NCBI GenBank assembly: GCA_946480445.1
Contig: CAMLJN010000015.1
Location: forward strand, 1-64,000
Direction of reading: 5' to 3'
Origin: an uncultured Buttiauxella sp.
GTDB taxonomy: Bacteria > Pseudomonadota > Gammaproteobacteria > Enterobacterales > Enterobacteriaceae
Length of the DNA: 64,000 nucleotides
Below are positions 17,562 through 27,556 of the stretch, one piece after another. The notes under the pieces were generated by a model. That model had not been told where the DNA came from and did not search any database. It saw only the letters and a list, made by a program, of their open reading frames with translations. The first letter of the stretch is position 1, and each line of letters opens with the position of its first letter. The translations under genes were made by a program, and so were the position numbers.

Positions 17562-17964
17562 GACGTTTACCTTTTTTCGTTAGAGTGCGGCAGTAGCTGC
17601 TGGCGTTATACCGCGCGGCCATGAAGGAAGGCGCGCGACTTAGCGTAAGAGTATGAGCGAGTTACTCCTGCTCTTTCAACCTTAACCCCATATTTCTTTC
17701 CTGCTCACCGACTTACTGCTGCACTAATGAGCATCCCCTAACGGAGCGAAGCATCTCTCAACAACTAAAGCGCTATTTCATGCCTCGCTGTAACCTGTAT
17801 TTACATTCATGATGTGAAGACGTTTCCGTCGATGTTACAGCTCAGTGTTTTACCCTTACCGACTGTCTGCCGCAGCGGCAGAATAAGTCGATCACCCGAT
17901 TCACCGGCAATCATAAGATCTGCATCGTTAAATGATGATTCCAACATCTATAGGTTTTGTAAAA
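17562..17964. other. Intergenic region between hinT and the PipB-like gene
   Basis: About 400 bp without a credible gene. It must hold divergent promoters for hinT and the PipB-like gene. Composition becomes more AT-rich towards the right, as in the effector-like gene. I see no fhuE remnant, transposase, tRNA or long repeat. TAGG at 17949-17952 is the only ribosome-binding-site-like sequence near the chosen start. Confidence 0.5.
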
Positions 17965-18696
17965 ATGTCTCTAATATCATCACGAAACACTTTGTCAGAT
18001 TGTTTATCCGCGGTCATGACGGGAACGGATTACGCCCTCAAAGAGGCAACCTCACCAAAAGGGATACTCGAACATATCATCAACTTTTTTACTCGCGGTG
18101 GTGTAACTAAATATAATGAAAAAATTTGCGACCAGATAGTAAACAACATGGAGAAGTTATTTGTAGGCCTCGATTACAACGCTATTAAGCGCAGTGAATC
18201 CTTTACTCTTGATGACATTCATGGATGTAAAATCATTTTCAGAAATTCACGTGACAACCCGGAAAAAGTACTTATAGAGGTAACAAAAAACTCTGCTAAA
18301 GAAAGCCAGGAGATAAATGCAAAAAATTTCTACGATGCATACAGGATGTTAACCATCCGACGTCAATGTCAACTTCCTCAACTGACCGCGATGTATACCG
18401 AAGAGGGTCGGTTGAATCTGAAAAATGTGAACCTGGCGGGCCTGAACTTAGCCAGGACTGACCTGTCCAATTTCGATTTATCTTATTCAAACTTGTCCGC
18501 AACTAACCTGTCCGATGCAGACCTCTCCAATGCTAACCTCTCCGGGGCTGACCTGTCCAAAAGTACGCTGTGCAGGAGCAAGCTAACGGGGTCTATCCTG
18601 GCCGCAGCTAACCTGAAAGATATTGATATGTCCCATGTTGACACATCCAGGGTAAAAATAGGGAACACGCTATTTACGGATGAAGGAGATGAATAG
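17965..18696 (+). CDS. PipB/PipB2-like pentapeptide-repeat protein, putative type III effector
   Basis: A 243-residue protein in two parts. Residues about 18-150 resemble the N-terminal domain of Salmonella effectors PipB and PipB2: TGTDYALKEATSPKGILE, then NFFTRGGVTKYNE, LDDIHGCKI and FYDAYRML, each in the same order as in PipB2. Residues about 150-235 are pentapeptide repeats (A[DN]LS-type, about 14 units) that should form a right-handed beta helix. The LFNEF kinesin-linker motif of PipB2 is absent and the protein is shorter. The start at 17965 aligns with the PipB N terminus; in-frame ATGs at 17932 and 17935 lack a ribosome-binding site. It replaces fhuE between hinT and ptsG. Secretion is inferred from homology only. 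Confidence 0.75.
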   Translation: MSLISSRNTLSDCLSAVMTGTDYALKEATSPKGILEHIINFFTRGGVTKYNEKICDQIVNNMEKLFVGLDYNAIKRSESFTLDDIHGCKIIFRNSRDNPEKVLIEVTKNSAKESQEINAKNFYDAYRMLTIRRQCQLPQLTAMYTEEGRLNLKNVNLAGLNLARTDLSNFDLSYSNLSATNLSDADLSNANLSGADLSKSTLCRSKLTGSILAAANLKDIDMSHVDTSRVKIGNTLFTDEGDE

Positions 18697-18910
18697 CTCT
18701 GAATTTATTGGGAAAATCCTGGAAAGGCTGAGTGTATGTGAGGGAGATCAGGGGGGGCACGGCCCGGCACACCAACGGACAGCGCCAGGATAGCGTCTTT
18801 CAACGGCAGACTACGGCAAAAGTGCCTGAACGAGAACTTGTCCATGCATCCAGAAGATGCGGGATACCAAATCGAGGCCAGGCAGCCTCTTAGGGCTCAG
18901 ATCGCTGACG

Positions 18911-18938
18911 TAAAAAAGGGAGGCCATTGGCCTCCCTT
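18911..18938 (-). terminator. Rho-independent terminator of ptsG
   Basis: A perfect 8-bp stem (GGGAGGCC / GGCCTCCC) with a 3-nt loop is followed, on the - strand, by T6. It lies 20 nt after the ptsG stop. Confidence 0.92.
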
Positions 18939-18957
18939 AGTCTCCCCAACTCACTGA

Positions 18958-20391
18958 TTAGCTGTTACGGATCCACTCATCCATTTCAGTTTTCAGGTTA
19001 TCGGACTTGGTGCCGAAGATAGCCTGAACGCCTGAACCAGCTACCACCACACCCGCTGCACCCAGTTTCTTCAGGCCAGCCTGGTCGACTTTAGACACGT
19101 CGGCCACGCTCACACGCAGACGAGTGATACAGGCGTCGAGGTTAGTGATGTTTTCTTTACCGCCAAAGGCGCTAACCAGAGCCGGAGCCATTTCGCTGGT
19201 AGAAGCCGCGGAGCTTTCGGCAGTCGCGTCTTCACGACCCGGGGTTTTCAGATCCAGCGCTTTAATCAGCACGCGGAACACGGTGTAGTACACGGCCGCG
19301 TAGCACAGACCCACGATTGGGAACAGCCACAGTTTGCTGCTGTTACCGCTCAGCACGATAAAGTCAATTAAACCGTGGGAGAAGGACGTTCCGTCACGCA
19401 TACCCAGCAGGATACAGATTGGGAAGGCCAGACCTGCCAGCACCGCGTGGATGATGTACAGAATTGGCGCCACGAACATGAAGGAGAATTCGATTGGCTC
19501 GGTGATACCGGTCAGGAACGAGGTCAGCGCAGCGGAGATCATGATGCCGCCGACTTTTGCACGGTTTTCAGGTTTCGCCGAGTGCCAGATAGCGATAGCC
19601 GCAGCCGGCAGACCGTACATTTTGAACAGGAAGCCACCGGACAGTTTACCCGCAGTTGGGTCGCCTGCCATATAACGAGGGATGTCGCCGTGGAAGACCT
19701 GACCCGCAGCGTTGGTGTATTCACCAATCTGCATCTGGAATGGAACGTTCCAGATGTGGTGCAGACCGAACGGCACCAGGCAGCGTTCTACGAAGCCGTA
19801 GATACCGAATGCCACAACCGGGTTCTGATAAGCAGCCCACTGAGAGAAGGTCTGGATAGCCGTCCCGACCGGTGGCCAGATAAAGGACAGCACAACGCCC
19901 ATGAAGATCGCGGTCAGGCCGGAGATGATCGGCACGAAACGTTTACCGGCGAAGAAGCCCAGATATTCAGGCAGCTTGATGCGGTAGAAACGGTTGAACA
20001 TATATGCAGCGATCGCACCCGCGATAATACCGCCCAGCACGCCGGTATCGGCCAGGTGCTTAGCCGCGATTTCTTCAGCAGGTAAATGCAGAACCAGCGG
20101 GGCGACCACGGCCATGGTTTTTACCATAATGCCGTAGGCAACCACAGCGGCCAGCGCGGAAACGCCGTCGTTGTTGGTGAAGCCCAGCGCCACGCCGATT
20201 GCGAAGATCAGCGGCATGTTGGCGAAGACTGACCCGCCCGCTTCCGCCATCACATGAGAGACGACCGCTGGCAGCCAGCTGAAGTTTGCAGAACCGACGC
20301 CCAGCAGGATACCTGCGATAGGCAGTACGGATACTGGCAACATCAGCGATTTACCCACCTTTTGCAGGTTAGCAAATGCATTCTTAAACAT
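18958..20391 (-). CDS. ptsG: Glucose-specific PTS enzyme IICB, PtsG
   Basis: A 477-residue inner-membrane glucose permease and phosphotransferase, the same length as E. coli PtsG. The IIC domain (about residues 1-390) holds the membrane segments and the substrate loop with TEPIEFSF; a short Ala/Ser/Glu-rich linker leads to the IIB domain, where Cys421 in [10 protein letters not shown] is phosphorylated by EIIA-Glc. The gene stands alone. Upstream sequences predict Mlc repression, CRP activation and SgrS control. Confidence 0.97.
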   Translation of the reverse strand: MFKNAFANLQKVGKSLMLPVSVLPIAGILLGVGSANFSWLPAVVSHVMAEAGGSVFANMPLIFAIGVALGFTNNDGVSALAAVVAYGIMVKTMAVVAPLVLHLPAEEIAAKHLADTGVLGGIIAGAIAAYMFNRFYRIKLPEYLGFFAGKRFVPIISGLTAIFMGVVLSFIWPPVGTAIQTFSQWAAYQNPVVAFGIYGFVERCLVPFGLHHIWNVPFQMQIGEYTNAAGQVFHGDIPRYMAGDPTAGKLSGGFLFKMYGLPAAAIAIWHSAKPENRAKVGGIMISAALTSFLTGITEPIEFSFMFVAPILYIIHAVLAGLAFPICILLGMRDGTSFSHGLIDFIVLSGNSSKLWLFPIVGLCYAAVYYTVFRVLIKALDLKTPGREDATAESSAASTSEMAPALVSAFGGKENITNLDACITRLRVSVADVSKVDQAGLKKLGAAGVVVAGSGVQAIFGTKSDNLKTEMDEWIRNS

Positions 20392-20414
20392 AATTGAGAG
20401 TGCTCCTGAGTATT
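20392..20414 (-). promoter_or_regulatory. ptsG translation-initiation region with SgrS sRNA target sequence
   Basis: The 23 nt before the ATG read ACTCAGGAGCACTCTCAATT at their 3' end, which I recall as the same as in E. coli, where SgrS RNA pairs here under glucose-phosphate stress. The site covers the Shine-Dalgarno AGGAG. SgrS itself is not in the window. Confidence 0.65.
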
Positions 20415-20490
20415 TGTGCTTTTTTTACGCATTATGCGCGTCGGACCGGGGGGAGAACCAGTCCCTGTGCGGGCATCTAAGCGCCCTTTA

Positions 20491-20514
20491 TTTATTACGC
20501 AGAGTAAAATAAAT
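20491..20514. promoter_or_regulatory. Mlc operator in the ptsG promoter
   Basis: On the - strand the sequence contains TTATTTTACTCTGCGTAATA, matching the E. coli ptsG Mlc operator except for one base in the centre. Mlc represses ptsG until glucose transport draws it to unphosphorylated PtsG. Confidence 0.8.
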
Positions 20515-20527
20515 AGAGAAAACTTTG

Positions 20528-20543
20528 TTTGACGGCTATCACG
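20528..20543. promoter_or_regulatory. CRP site in the ptsG promoter
   Basis: On the - strand CGTGATAGCCGTCAAA is the sequence of the E. coli ptsG CRP site as I recall it, and it lies at the same distance from the Mlc operator. Confidence 0.7.
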
Positions 20544-20614
20544 TTTCTCGGAGAGTCGCGCTGAAAACTTTCAATAATTTACATTACAAATGTCGAAATG
20601 TTTCAGTCTGCTGC

Positions 20615-20640
20615 TGCTCCGCCCTTTTTAAGGCGGAGCA
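20615..20640. terminator. Hairpin downstream of ycfH
   Basis: A perfect 9-bp stem (TGCTCCGCC / GGCGGAGCA) with an 8-nt T-rich loop lies about 50 nt after the ycfH stop. There is no T-run after the stem, so it may be a weak or Rho-assisted terminator for the pabC-mltG-tmk-holB-ycfH run. Confidence 0.45.
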
Positions 20641-20690
20641 CTTTACTCGCTTACGGCATTAATTACGAGCAATAAAATAACTGATAAACA

Positions 20691-21485
20691 TCAGGAAGCG
20701 CCCAGCCGGGCCGGGTCGATATGGAAGAGCGCGCCAAAGTTTTTGGTGGTCACATCGGCCAGTTCTTCCATGGTGACCCCTTTGAGTACCGCCATGTATT
20801 CCGCCACATCGCGCGTCATTGCAGGCTGGTTCTCTTTACCCCGATGCGGTACGGGAGCCAGATAAGGTGAGTCGGTTTCCACCAGGATACGATCCAGCGG
20901 CACATAACGTGCCGCATCGCGCAGCTGCTCGGCATTTCGGAAAGTCAGAATGCCGGAGAAAGAGATATAAAACCCCATATCCAGCAGCTTTCCGGCCGTT
21001 TCCCTGTCTTCTGTAAAACAGTGTAGTACTCCGCCGCAGTCTGTCACTTTCTCTTCGCGCAGGATGGCCAGCGTATCGGCGCGGGCATCCCGGGTGTGGA
21101 CGATAACCGGTTTGTTCAGCTCGCGGCCAATGCGGATATGGTTGCGGAAGGATTCCTGCTGACGCGGCCTGGTTTCAGGGGTATAGAAATAATCCAGCCC
21201 GGTTTCACCCAGCGCCACTACGCCAGGTTCGGCAGCCATAAGACGCAGCGCTTCAACGTCGTACTCCTCGTCCTGATTGAGCGGGTGTACGCCGCAGGAA
21301 AAGGCGACGTTATCCCGCTCGCCGACCAGCTCGCGCATTCCGCGATAGCCCTCAAGCGTGGTGGCAACGGCAAGACAAAACTTCACGTCTCTGGCAGCCG
21401 CCTTGTCGAGAACGTCATCGACGTTTTTGTGCAGAGATTGGTAATCCAGGCCATCAAGATGGCAGTGTGAGTCAACCAGAAACAT
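20691..21485 (-). CDS. ycfH: YcfH, TatD-family metal-dependent hydrolase
   Basis: A 264-residue TIM-barrel metallohydrolase of the TatD DNase family. Metal ligands are in VDSHCHLDG (N terminus), GETGLDYFY, VIVHTRDA, LHCFTED and ETDSPYLAP. E. coli YcfH has the same length; its physiological role is uncertain, with DNase activity known for relatives. The ATG at 21485 is chosen because it gives the E. coli start (MFLVDSHCH) with AAGAG upstream; the frame is open to 21524 inside holB. Confidence 0.93.
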   Translation of the reverse strand: MFLVDSHCHLDGLDYQSLHKNVDDVLDKAAARDVKFCLAVATTLEGYRGMRELVGERDNVAFSCGVHPLNQDEEYDVEALRLMAAEPGVVALGETGLDYFYTPETRPRQQESFRNHIRIGRELNKPVIVHTRDARADTLAILREEKVTDCGGVLHCFTEDRETAGKLLDMGFYISFSGILTFRNAEQLRDAARYVPLDRILVETDSPYLAPVPHRGKENQPAMTRDVAEYMAVLKGVTMEELADVTTKNFGALFHIDPARLGAS

Positions 21486-21495
21486 ACAAACACTC

Positions 21496-22503
21496 TTAAA
21501 GATGTGGAGAAGGAAGGATAGCACCGGGTTGCATGAGTCGCTCCCAGGTCAACAGTTGTTCAGTTATCAGCAACTCGCGGTTCACGCCGACGACCGTCAT
21601 CAGCGACTCGCGGCAGCTAAACCAGCCCTGCAAAATAGCCTGCAGGACGGCGGGCTTTGCGCTACTGGCAAGCGTTGCAACAAGCGGGTGCATATCGTCA
21701 TTGGTCAACCACTGCTGCGCTCCCTGCTGCCATTTCAGCGCATCGAGAAGCAGCGAGCTGAGCCAGTGAACGCGGCGTACAGCCTCGTCATGATTCAGCG
21801 CCGGTAACAGCATCAGCATATCCCCGCAGGCACAGGCCTGAGCGAGTTTTTCACTCAACGCCTGACGATGCTTCCAGTTTCCCGGCTGCAACAGTTCAAG
21901 CGCGGCGGCTGGCGCACCGGAGCTGAGGCGCAAAGCGGCCCGCAGCTGAGGGGGATCAAAAGTGCTTTCGCGGGCAAGCCAGGCCTGCGCAAAACTTTCA
22001 TCCGGCACGGCTAAATACCAGTACAGGCACCGGCTGCGCAACGTCGCGGGTAAACGAGCCGGTTCGCGGCAACCGAGGAAAAACCAGGTATTAGCCGGCG
22101 GCTCTTCAAGCGTTTTCAGCAGCGCGTTGGCCGCCGCTTCCGTCAGTAAACCTGCATCTTTCAGCCAGACTACTTTCGCCCCGCCCTGCTGCGCGTGACC
22201 GTAGAGCTTTTCGGTAATGTCGCGAATGCTGTCGATACCCAGGCTGCTCTTGCCCTTTTCCGGTTCGATAACATAGCTGTCGGGATGGTTGCCCGCCTGC
22301 ATAAGCTGGCAGCTGCGGCATTGACCGCAGCTTTTATTGCCCTCGGGCCGCTGACACATTAGCCAGCGACTGAGCGCGTAAATCAGCGCCTCGTCACCCA
22401 TCCCTGCCAGGGCGTGAAGCAGTAACGCATGGTGCCCGCGCCCGGCCTGATACTGGCCGAGGATTTGCTCAAACGGCCCGCGCAGCCATGGATACCATTT
22501 CAT
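21496..22503 (-). CDS. holB: DNA polymerase III delta-prime subunit HolB
   Basis: A 335-residue stator subunit of the clamp loader. It shows the AAA+ family's zinc module CGQCRSCQLMQAG and the conserved AANALLKTLEEPPANTWFF, followed by RSRC; as expected for delta-prime it has no working Walker A motif. The C-terminal collar domain is poorly conserved compared with E. coli. Its start overlaps the tmk stop by 1 nt. Confidence 0.94.
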   Translation of the reverse strand: MKWYPWLRGPFEQILGQYQAGRGHHALLLHALAGMGDEALIYALSRWLMCQRPEGNKSCGQCRSCQLMQAGNHPDSYVIEPEKGKSSLGIDSIRDITEKLYGHAQQGGAKVVWLKDAGLLTEAAANALLKTLEEPPANTWFFLGCREPARLPATLRSRCLYWYLAVPDESFAQAWLARESTFDPPQLRAALRLSSGAPAAALELLQPGNWKHRQALSEKLAQACACGDMLMLLPALNHDEAVRRVHWLSSLLLDALKWQQGAQQWLTNDDMHPLVATLASSAKPAVLQAILQGWFSCRESLMTVVGVNRELLITEQLLTWERLMQPGAILPSPHL

Positions 22504-23141
22504 CAGATAAGTCCCTTAGCCCAGTCGAGAACCGCCTCGCGAACCGCAGCAGACACCTCATCCAGCGACTGAGTCGCATCGATCGTACGGATACGGCTGT
22601 CTGCCGCCGCAAATTCCAGATAGCGTGCGCGCGTGCGGTTAAAGAAGTCGATAGATTCCTGTTCAATGCGATCCAACTCTCCGCGCGCGCGCGCGCGCGT
22701 CAGCCCCACCTCAGGTGTGACATCCAGGTAAATCGTCAGATCGGGATAGAAATCGCCCAGCACGGTGTTCCGCAACGCCATCAGCAGCTGCTGATCGATG
22801 CAACGACCGCCACCCTGATAAGCCTGAGTGGACAGGTCGTGACGATCGCCAATCACCCAGGCCCCGCGAGCCAGCGCCGGCTTGATAACCGTTTCGACCA
22901 GCTGAACACGAGCGGCATAAAACATCAGCACTTCCGCTTTATCGGTCACAATCTCATCGCCGATGCCGGCATTATTGAGCGTTAGCTCACGCAGCCTTTC
23001 CGCCAGAGGCGTTCCACCCGGCTCACGCGTGAAGACCAAATCGGTCACGCCAAGCTCTTTTAAGGTGGCGACAACGACGTTGTGCGCGTTTGTCTTCCCT
23101 GCTCCTTCGAGCCCCTCGATGACGATAAATTTACTGGTCAT
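22503..23141 (-). CDS. tmk: Thymidylate kinase Tmk
   Basis: A 212-residue kinase that converts dTMP to dTDP. The P-loop is [10 protein letters not shown], the DRY-like segment is [15 protein letters not shown], and the LID region is [13 protein letters not shown]. It overlaps mltG by 11 bp and holB by 1 bp. The LID arginines are encoded by an 18-nt alternating CG tract (see repeat at 22682). Confidence 0.96.
   Translation of the reverse strand: MTSKFIVIEGLEGAGKTNAHNVVVATLKELGVTDLVFTREPGGTPLAERLRELTLNNAGIGDEIVTDKAEVLMFYAARVQLVETVIKPALARGAWVIGDRHDLSTQAYQGGGRCIDQQLLMALRNTVLGDFYPDLTIYLDVTPEVGLTRARARGELDRIEQESIDFFNRTRARYLEFAAADSRIRTIDATQSLDEVSAAVREAVLDWAKGLI
22682..22699. repeat. (CG)9 dinucleotide tract inside tmk
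   Basis: An uninterrupted alternating CG run of 18 nt encodes RARAR in the LID of thymidylate kinase. Such a tract can adopt Z-DNA and is prone to slippage in an essential gene; the frame is intact here. Confidence 0.9.
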
Positions 23142-24153
23142 TCTTGTCCTTCAGCGTTTTGATATACACCTGCACCGCCTGATTGTGGCTGGCAAGATTG
23201 GTATTAAAAGTGTGCCCGCCCTTCCCGTCGGCGACAAAATAGAGATAAGGCGTTTTTGCCGGATGCGCCGCCGCGTTTAAGGACGCAGCGGACGGTACCG
23301 CAATCGGCCCCGGCGGCATACCGTTAATCACATAAGTGTTATAAGGCGTGGGCGTTTCCAGATCTTTGCGCGACAGCTTACCATTATAGTTCTCACCCAT
23401 GCCGTAAATCACCGTCGGATCCGTTTGTAAACGCATACCGATACGCAGACGGTTGATAAACACAGAAGAAACACGGTCGCGTTCGCCTGCCACCGCCGTT
23501 TCTTTCTCAACGATAGAGGCCATGGTCACCAGATCGTTTTGCGTTTTATACGGCAGCCCGTCGGCTTTGCCTTCCCACGCTTTCTGGACGGCCTCTTTCA
23601 TTCTTTCATGGGCGCGTTTGAGCAGTGCCACATCCGTCGTGTTCGCGGTATAGAGCCAGGTATCCGGGAAGAACCAGCCTTCCACCCAGTCAGGATGCTC
23701 AAGCTTTAAGACTTCGGCCACCGTCGCGTAGCTGTCATCTTTCAGCGTATGTTTGATGTAAGGCGCATCGCGCAGCTGTTTGAGCCAGTCGCTAAGGCGC
23801 AGACCTTCAACAAAGCGGATGGGGAACTGCGCTTCTTTACCGCTGGCCAGCAGCTTGAGCATGTCACGGACGGTCATCTGCGGCGTTAAACGATAGGTAC
23901 CCGCTTTAAAATGGGCCAGCTCAGGCTCAACTTTGAGCAGCCACTGAAACACGCGTGGCCGGGAAAGCAGCTGCTCTTCATACAGCTGTTTACCTAACGC
24001 AAGGCGACCGGTGCCTGCTTTAAGGGTGAAAATAGTTTCCTGCTTAATGGCGAGGTGGCTGTTCGCCAGCTGGCGGACCTTCCACATGCCCACGCCTGCG
24101 GCAATCCCCAGCAGCACCAGCAACAGCACAAAGAAACGTAGCATCTTTTTCAT
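23131..24153 (-). CDS. mltG: Endolytic peptidoglycan transglycosylase MltG
   Basis: A 340-residue inner-membrane protein with one N-terminal membrane segment (about residues 5-24) and a periplasmic YceG domain. It cleaves nascent glycan strands to set their length. The catalytic Glu is in [10 protein letters not shown] and the conserved [15 protein letters not shown] and [11 protein letters not shown] follow. The ATG at 24153 gives the same length as E. coli MltG; a GTG at 24171 overlaps pabC and has no ribosome-binding site. Confidence 0.94.
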   Translation of the reverse strand: MKKMLRFFVLLLVLLGIAAGVGMWKVRQLANSHLAIKQETIFTLKAGTGRLALGKQLYEEQLLSRPRVFQWLLKVEPELAHFKAGTYRLTPQMTVRDMLKLLASGKEAQFPIRFVEGLRLSDWLKQLRDAPYIKHTLKDDSYATVAEVLKLEHPDWVEGWFFPDTWLYTANTTDVALLKRAHERMKEAVQKAWEGKADGLPYKTQNDLVTMASIVEKETAVAGERDRVSSVFINRLRIGMRLQTDPTVIYGMGENYNGKLSRKDLETPTPYNTYVINGMPPGPIAVPSAASLNAAAHPAKTPYLYFVADGKGGHTFNTNLASHNQAVQVYIKTLKDKNDQ

Positions 24154-24163
24154 CGGTAATCTT

Positions 24164-24964
24164 TTACTCACAAAGTGGTGCTAAAAAATGATAAAGCTCG
24201 CGCGCCTCATAGCGCCAGGACTCCGCCTGTTTTACCGGCACAACCGGCATCAGCGCATTGCAGGCAATCAGCTCATCGGCATCCGCGAGGGTTTCCAGAC
24301 TCTCACGCACCTCCTGAACCTGCCAGCAGGTATCCCGCAGGCTGGCAATAATGTGCTGACGCATCGTGCCGTTGACCCCCGCACGATCGACACAAGGGGT
24401 AAAGACTCGCTCCCCCTTACGCCAGAATAAATTAGCCGCACAGCATTCCGTAAGCCACCCGTCGCTGTCAAGAACCAGCGCCTCCTGGGCAGGCGTCTGT
24501 TCAAGATGCGTACGAATAAGAACCTGTTCAAGCCGATTGAGATGTTTGATCCCTGCAAGATGCGGGTTTACCCCAAGACATACCGGGCTTCGCGCAAGGG
24601 TGATGCCCTGCGTTTTCCAGTCGTCATAGAAGGTGGGATAAGGCGAAAGACTCAGGATACGCGTCGGAGAGTGGCAACCCGCCGCGCTGTACCCTCGCCC
24701 GCCGCTGCCTCTGCTGATAATGACTTTGAGCACGGCACGCACTTCGCGCGCGGCCAGCTGCCTGCACTCTTCTTCCAGCCGTTGCCAGTCGCTAAAGGGG
24801 AGGTAAAGTTTTTCGCAGGCAAGTCTCAGGCGGTGCAGATGCTGCGCCAAAAAACTGACGCTGCCGTTACGGATCGCGGCGGTCGTAAAGCAGCCGTCAC
24901 CGAACTGGACGGCGCGGTCGTTTACCGCAAGCTCTGCCTGCCACTGCCCGTTGATTAAGTACAT
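24164..24964 (-). CDS. pabC: Aminodeoxychorismate lyase PabC
   Basis: A 266-residue PLP enzyme of fold type IV that makes 4-aminobenzoate and pyruvate from 4-amino-4-deoxychorismate in folate synthesis. The PLP lysine is in [19 protein letters not shown] and the GVNGTMR phosphate-binding loop are present. It lies between fabF and mltG as in E. coli, preceded by a hairpin that may reduce read-through from fabF. Confidence 0.93.
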   Translation of the reverse strand: MYLINGQWQAELAVNDRAVQFGDGCFTTAAIRNGSVSFLAQHLHRLRLACEKLYLPFSDWQRLEEECRQLAAREVRAVLKVIISRGSGGRGYSAAGCHSPTRILSLSPYPTFYDDWKTQGITLARSPVCLGVNPHLAGIKHLNRLEQVLIRTHLEQTPAQEALVLDSDGWLTECCAANLFWRKGERVFTPCVDRAGVNGTMRQHIIASLRDTCWQVQEVRESLETLADADELIACNALMPVVPVKQAESWRYEARELYHFLAPLCE

Positions 24965-25050
24965 AGCTGTTCCTCGATGTCCGAAGCGATAAGAGTGCCA
25001 GTACGGGGGAAAAGCAGCAAGAAAGGAAGTCTGAAGACGACTGAGGAAAC

Positions 25051-25078
25051 AAACCGGGCCCGCAGGCGGACCCGGTTT
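25051..25078 (-). terminator. Attenuator-like hairpin between fabF and pabC
   Basis: AAACCGGG and CCCGGTTT form an 8-bp stem with a 12-nt loop, 10 nt after the fabF stop; TTTGTTTCC follows on the - strand. Probably a partial terminator. Confidence 0.55.
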
Positions 25079-25088
25079 ATCAACGGTT

Positions 25089-26372
<1,284 letters not shown>

Positions 26373-26376
26373 TCAG

Positions 26377-26405
26377 ATAAAACTCAGGCGGTCGAATGAC
26401 CGCCT
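26377..26405 (-). terminator. Partial terminator between acpP and fabF
   Basis: AGGCGGTC and GACCGCCT form a perfect 8-bp stem with a 4-nt loop, followed on the - strand by GAGTTTTATC. It lies about 12 nt after the acpP stop and may explain high acpP relative to fabF mRNA. Confidence 0.6.
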
Positions 26406-26417
26406 GGAGATGTTCAC

Positions 26418-26654
26418 TTACGCCTGGTGGCCGTTGATATAATCAATGGCAGCCTGAACAGTGGTGATTTTCTCAGCTTCTTCGTCCGGAATCTCAGTAT
26501 CAAACTCTTCTTCCAGAGCCATTACCAGCTCAACGGTGTCAAGAGAATCAGCGCCCAGGTCCTCAACGAAGGAAGCGGTGTTCACTACTTCTTCTTGCTT
26601 AACGCCCAGCTGCTCGCCAATGATTTTCTTAACGCGTTCTTCGATAGTGCTCAT
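26418..26654 (-). CDS. acpP: Acyl carrier protein AcpP
   Basis: A 78-residue acidic four-helix protein that carries growing acyl chains on a 4'-phosphopantetheine arm at Ser36 in [13 protein letters not shown] (Ser37 when Met is counted). It appears identical or nearly so to E. coli AcpP. The ATG at 26654 is certain; upstream frame continuation to 26792 runs through the promoter region. The 154 bp between fabG and acpP probably hold its own strong promoter. Confidence 0.98.
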   Translation of the reverse strand: MSTIEERVKKIIGEQLGVKQEEVVNTASFVEDLGADSLDTVELVMALEEEFDTEIPDEEAEKITTVQAAIDYINGHQA

Positions 26655-26808
26655 ACTCTTAAATTTCCTATCAAAACTCGCTTTCGCGATGGTTTTCGTA
26701 GTGTATAAAATGTTGAAAAAGATGCAACTAAATCCCGGCAGGTCGTACCACGATTTTACGCTATTTTGCGGGCATTCGCCCAAATAACGCAAATAATTTT
26801 AATCGTGG

Positions 26809-27543
26809 TTAAACCATATACATTCCGCCGTTGACGTGCAGGGTCTCACCAGAGATGTACCCGGCCTCGTCAGAGGCTAAAAATGCAACAGCGCTGGCGA
26901 TTTCTTTTGCGTCACCTAAGCGACCCGCTGGAACCTGCGCCAGAATACCCGCACGCTGATCGTCAGAGAGCGCACGCGTCATGTCCGTCTCAATAAAACC
27001 CGGAGCAACAACGTTCACAGTAATCCCGCGGGACGCCACTTCACGCGCCAGCGATTTACTGAAACCAATCAGACCTGCCTTCGCCGCAGCGTAGTTGGCC
27101 TGACCAGCATTTCCCATGGTACCAACCACAGAACCGATAGTGATAATACGACCATGACGCTTTTTCATCATAGCGCGCATTACCGCTTTTGACAGGCGGA
27201 ATACAGATGACAGGTTAGTTTCGATAATATCGTTCCACTCGTCATCTTTCATGCGCATTAACAGGTTATCACGAGTGATACCGGCATTATTAACCAGAAT
27301 ATCCACTTCGCCAAATTCCGCACGAATATCCCCTAATACTGCCTCGATAGAAGCAGGATCGGTCACATTCAGCATAAAACCTTTGCCGTTAGCGCCTAAA
27401 TAGTCACTGATGGCCTGCGCGCCGCTTTCGCTGGTCGCGGTGCCAATAACTTTCGCACCGCGGGCCACAAGGGTCTCCGCGATGGCACGGCCGATACCGC
27501 GGCTTGCGCCGGTTACCAGCGCAACTTTACCTTCAAAACTCAT
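26809..27543 (-). CDS. fabG: 3-oxoacyl-ACP reductase FabG
   Basis: A 244-residue NADPH-dependent short-chain dehydrogenase. The cofactor loop is VTGASRGIGRAI, the catalytic Ser lies in TIGSVVG and the Tyr-x3-Lys in NYAAAKAGLIG. The ATG at 27543 is preceded by GAGGA and gives E. coli length; an upstream in-frame start lies inside fabD. Confidence 0.97.
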   Translation of the reverse strand: MSFEGKVALVTGASRGIGRAIAETLVARGAKVIGTATSESGAQAISDYLGANGKGFMLNVTDPASIEAVLGDIRAEFGEVDILVNNAGITRDNLLMRMKDDEWNDIIETNLSSVFRLSKAVMRAMMKKRHGRIITIGSVVGTMGNAGQANYAAAKAGLIGFSKSLAREVASRGITVNVVAPGFIETDMTRALSDDQRAGILAQVPAGRLGDAKEIASAVAFLASDEAGYISGETLHVNGGMYMV

Positions 27544-27556
27544 GGTTTTCCTCGTT

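Noticed and set aside
17814-18110. 98-codon ORF overlapping the start of the PipB-like gene
   Set aside because: Out of frame with the clearly homologous protein and lacking any recognisable feature.
26655-26792. N-terminal extension of acpP by 46 codons
   Set aside because: ACP is always about 78 residues; the extension is the promoter and leader of acpP.
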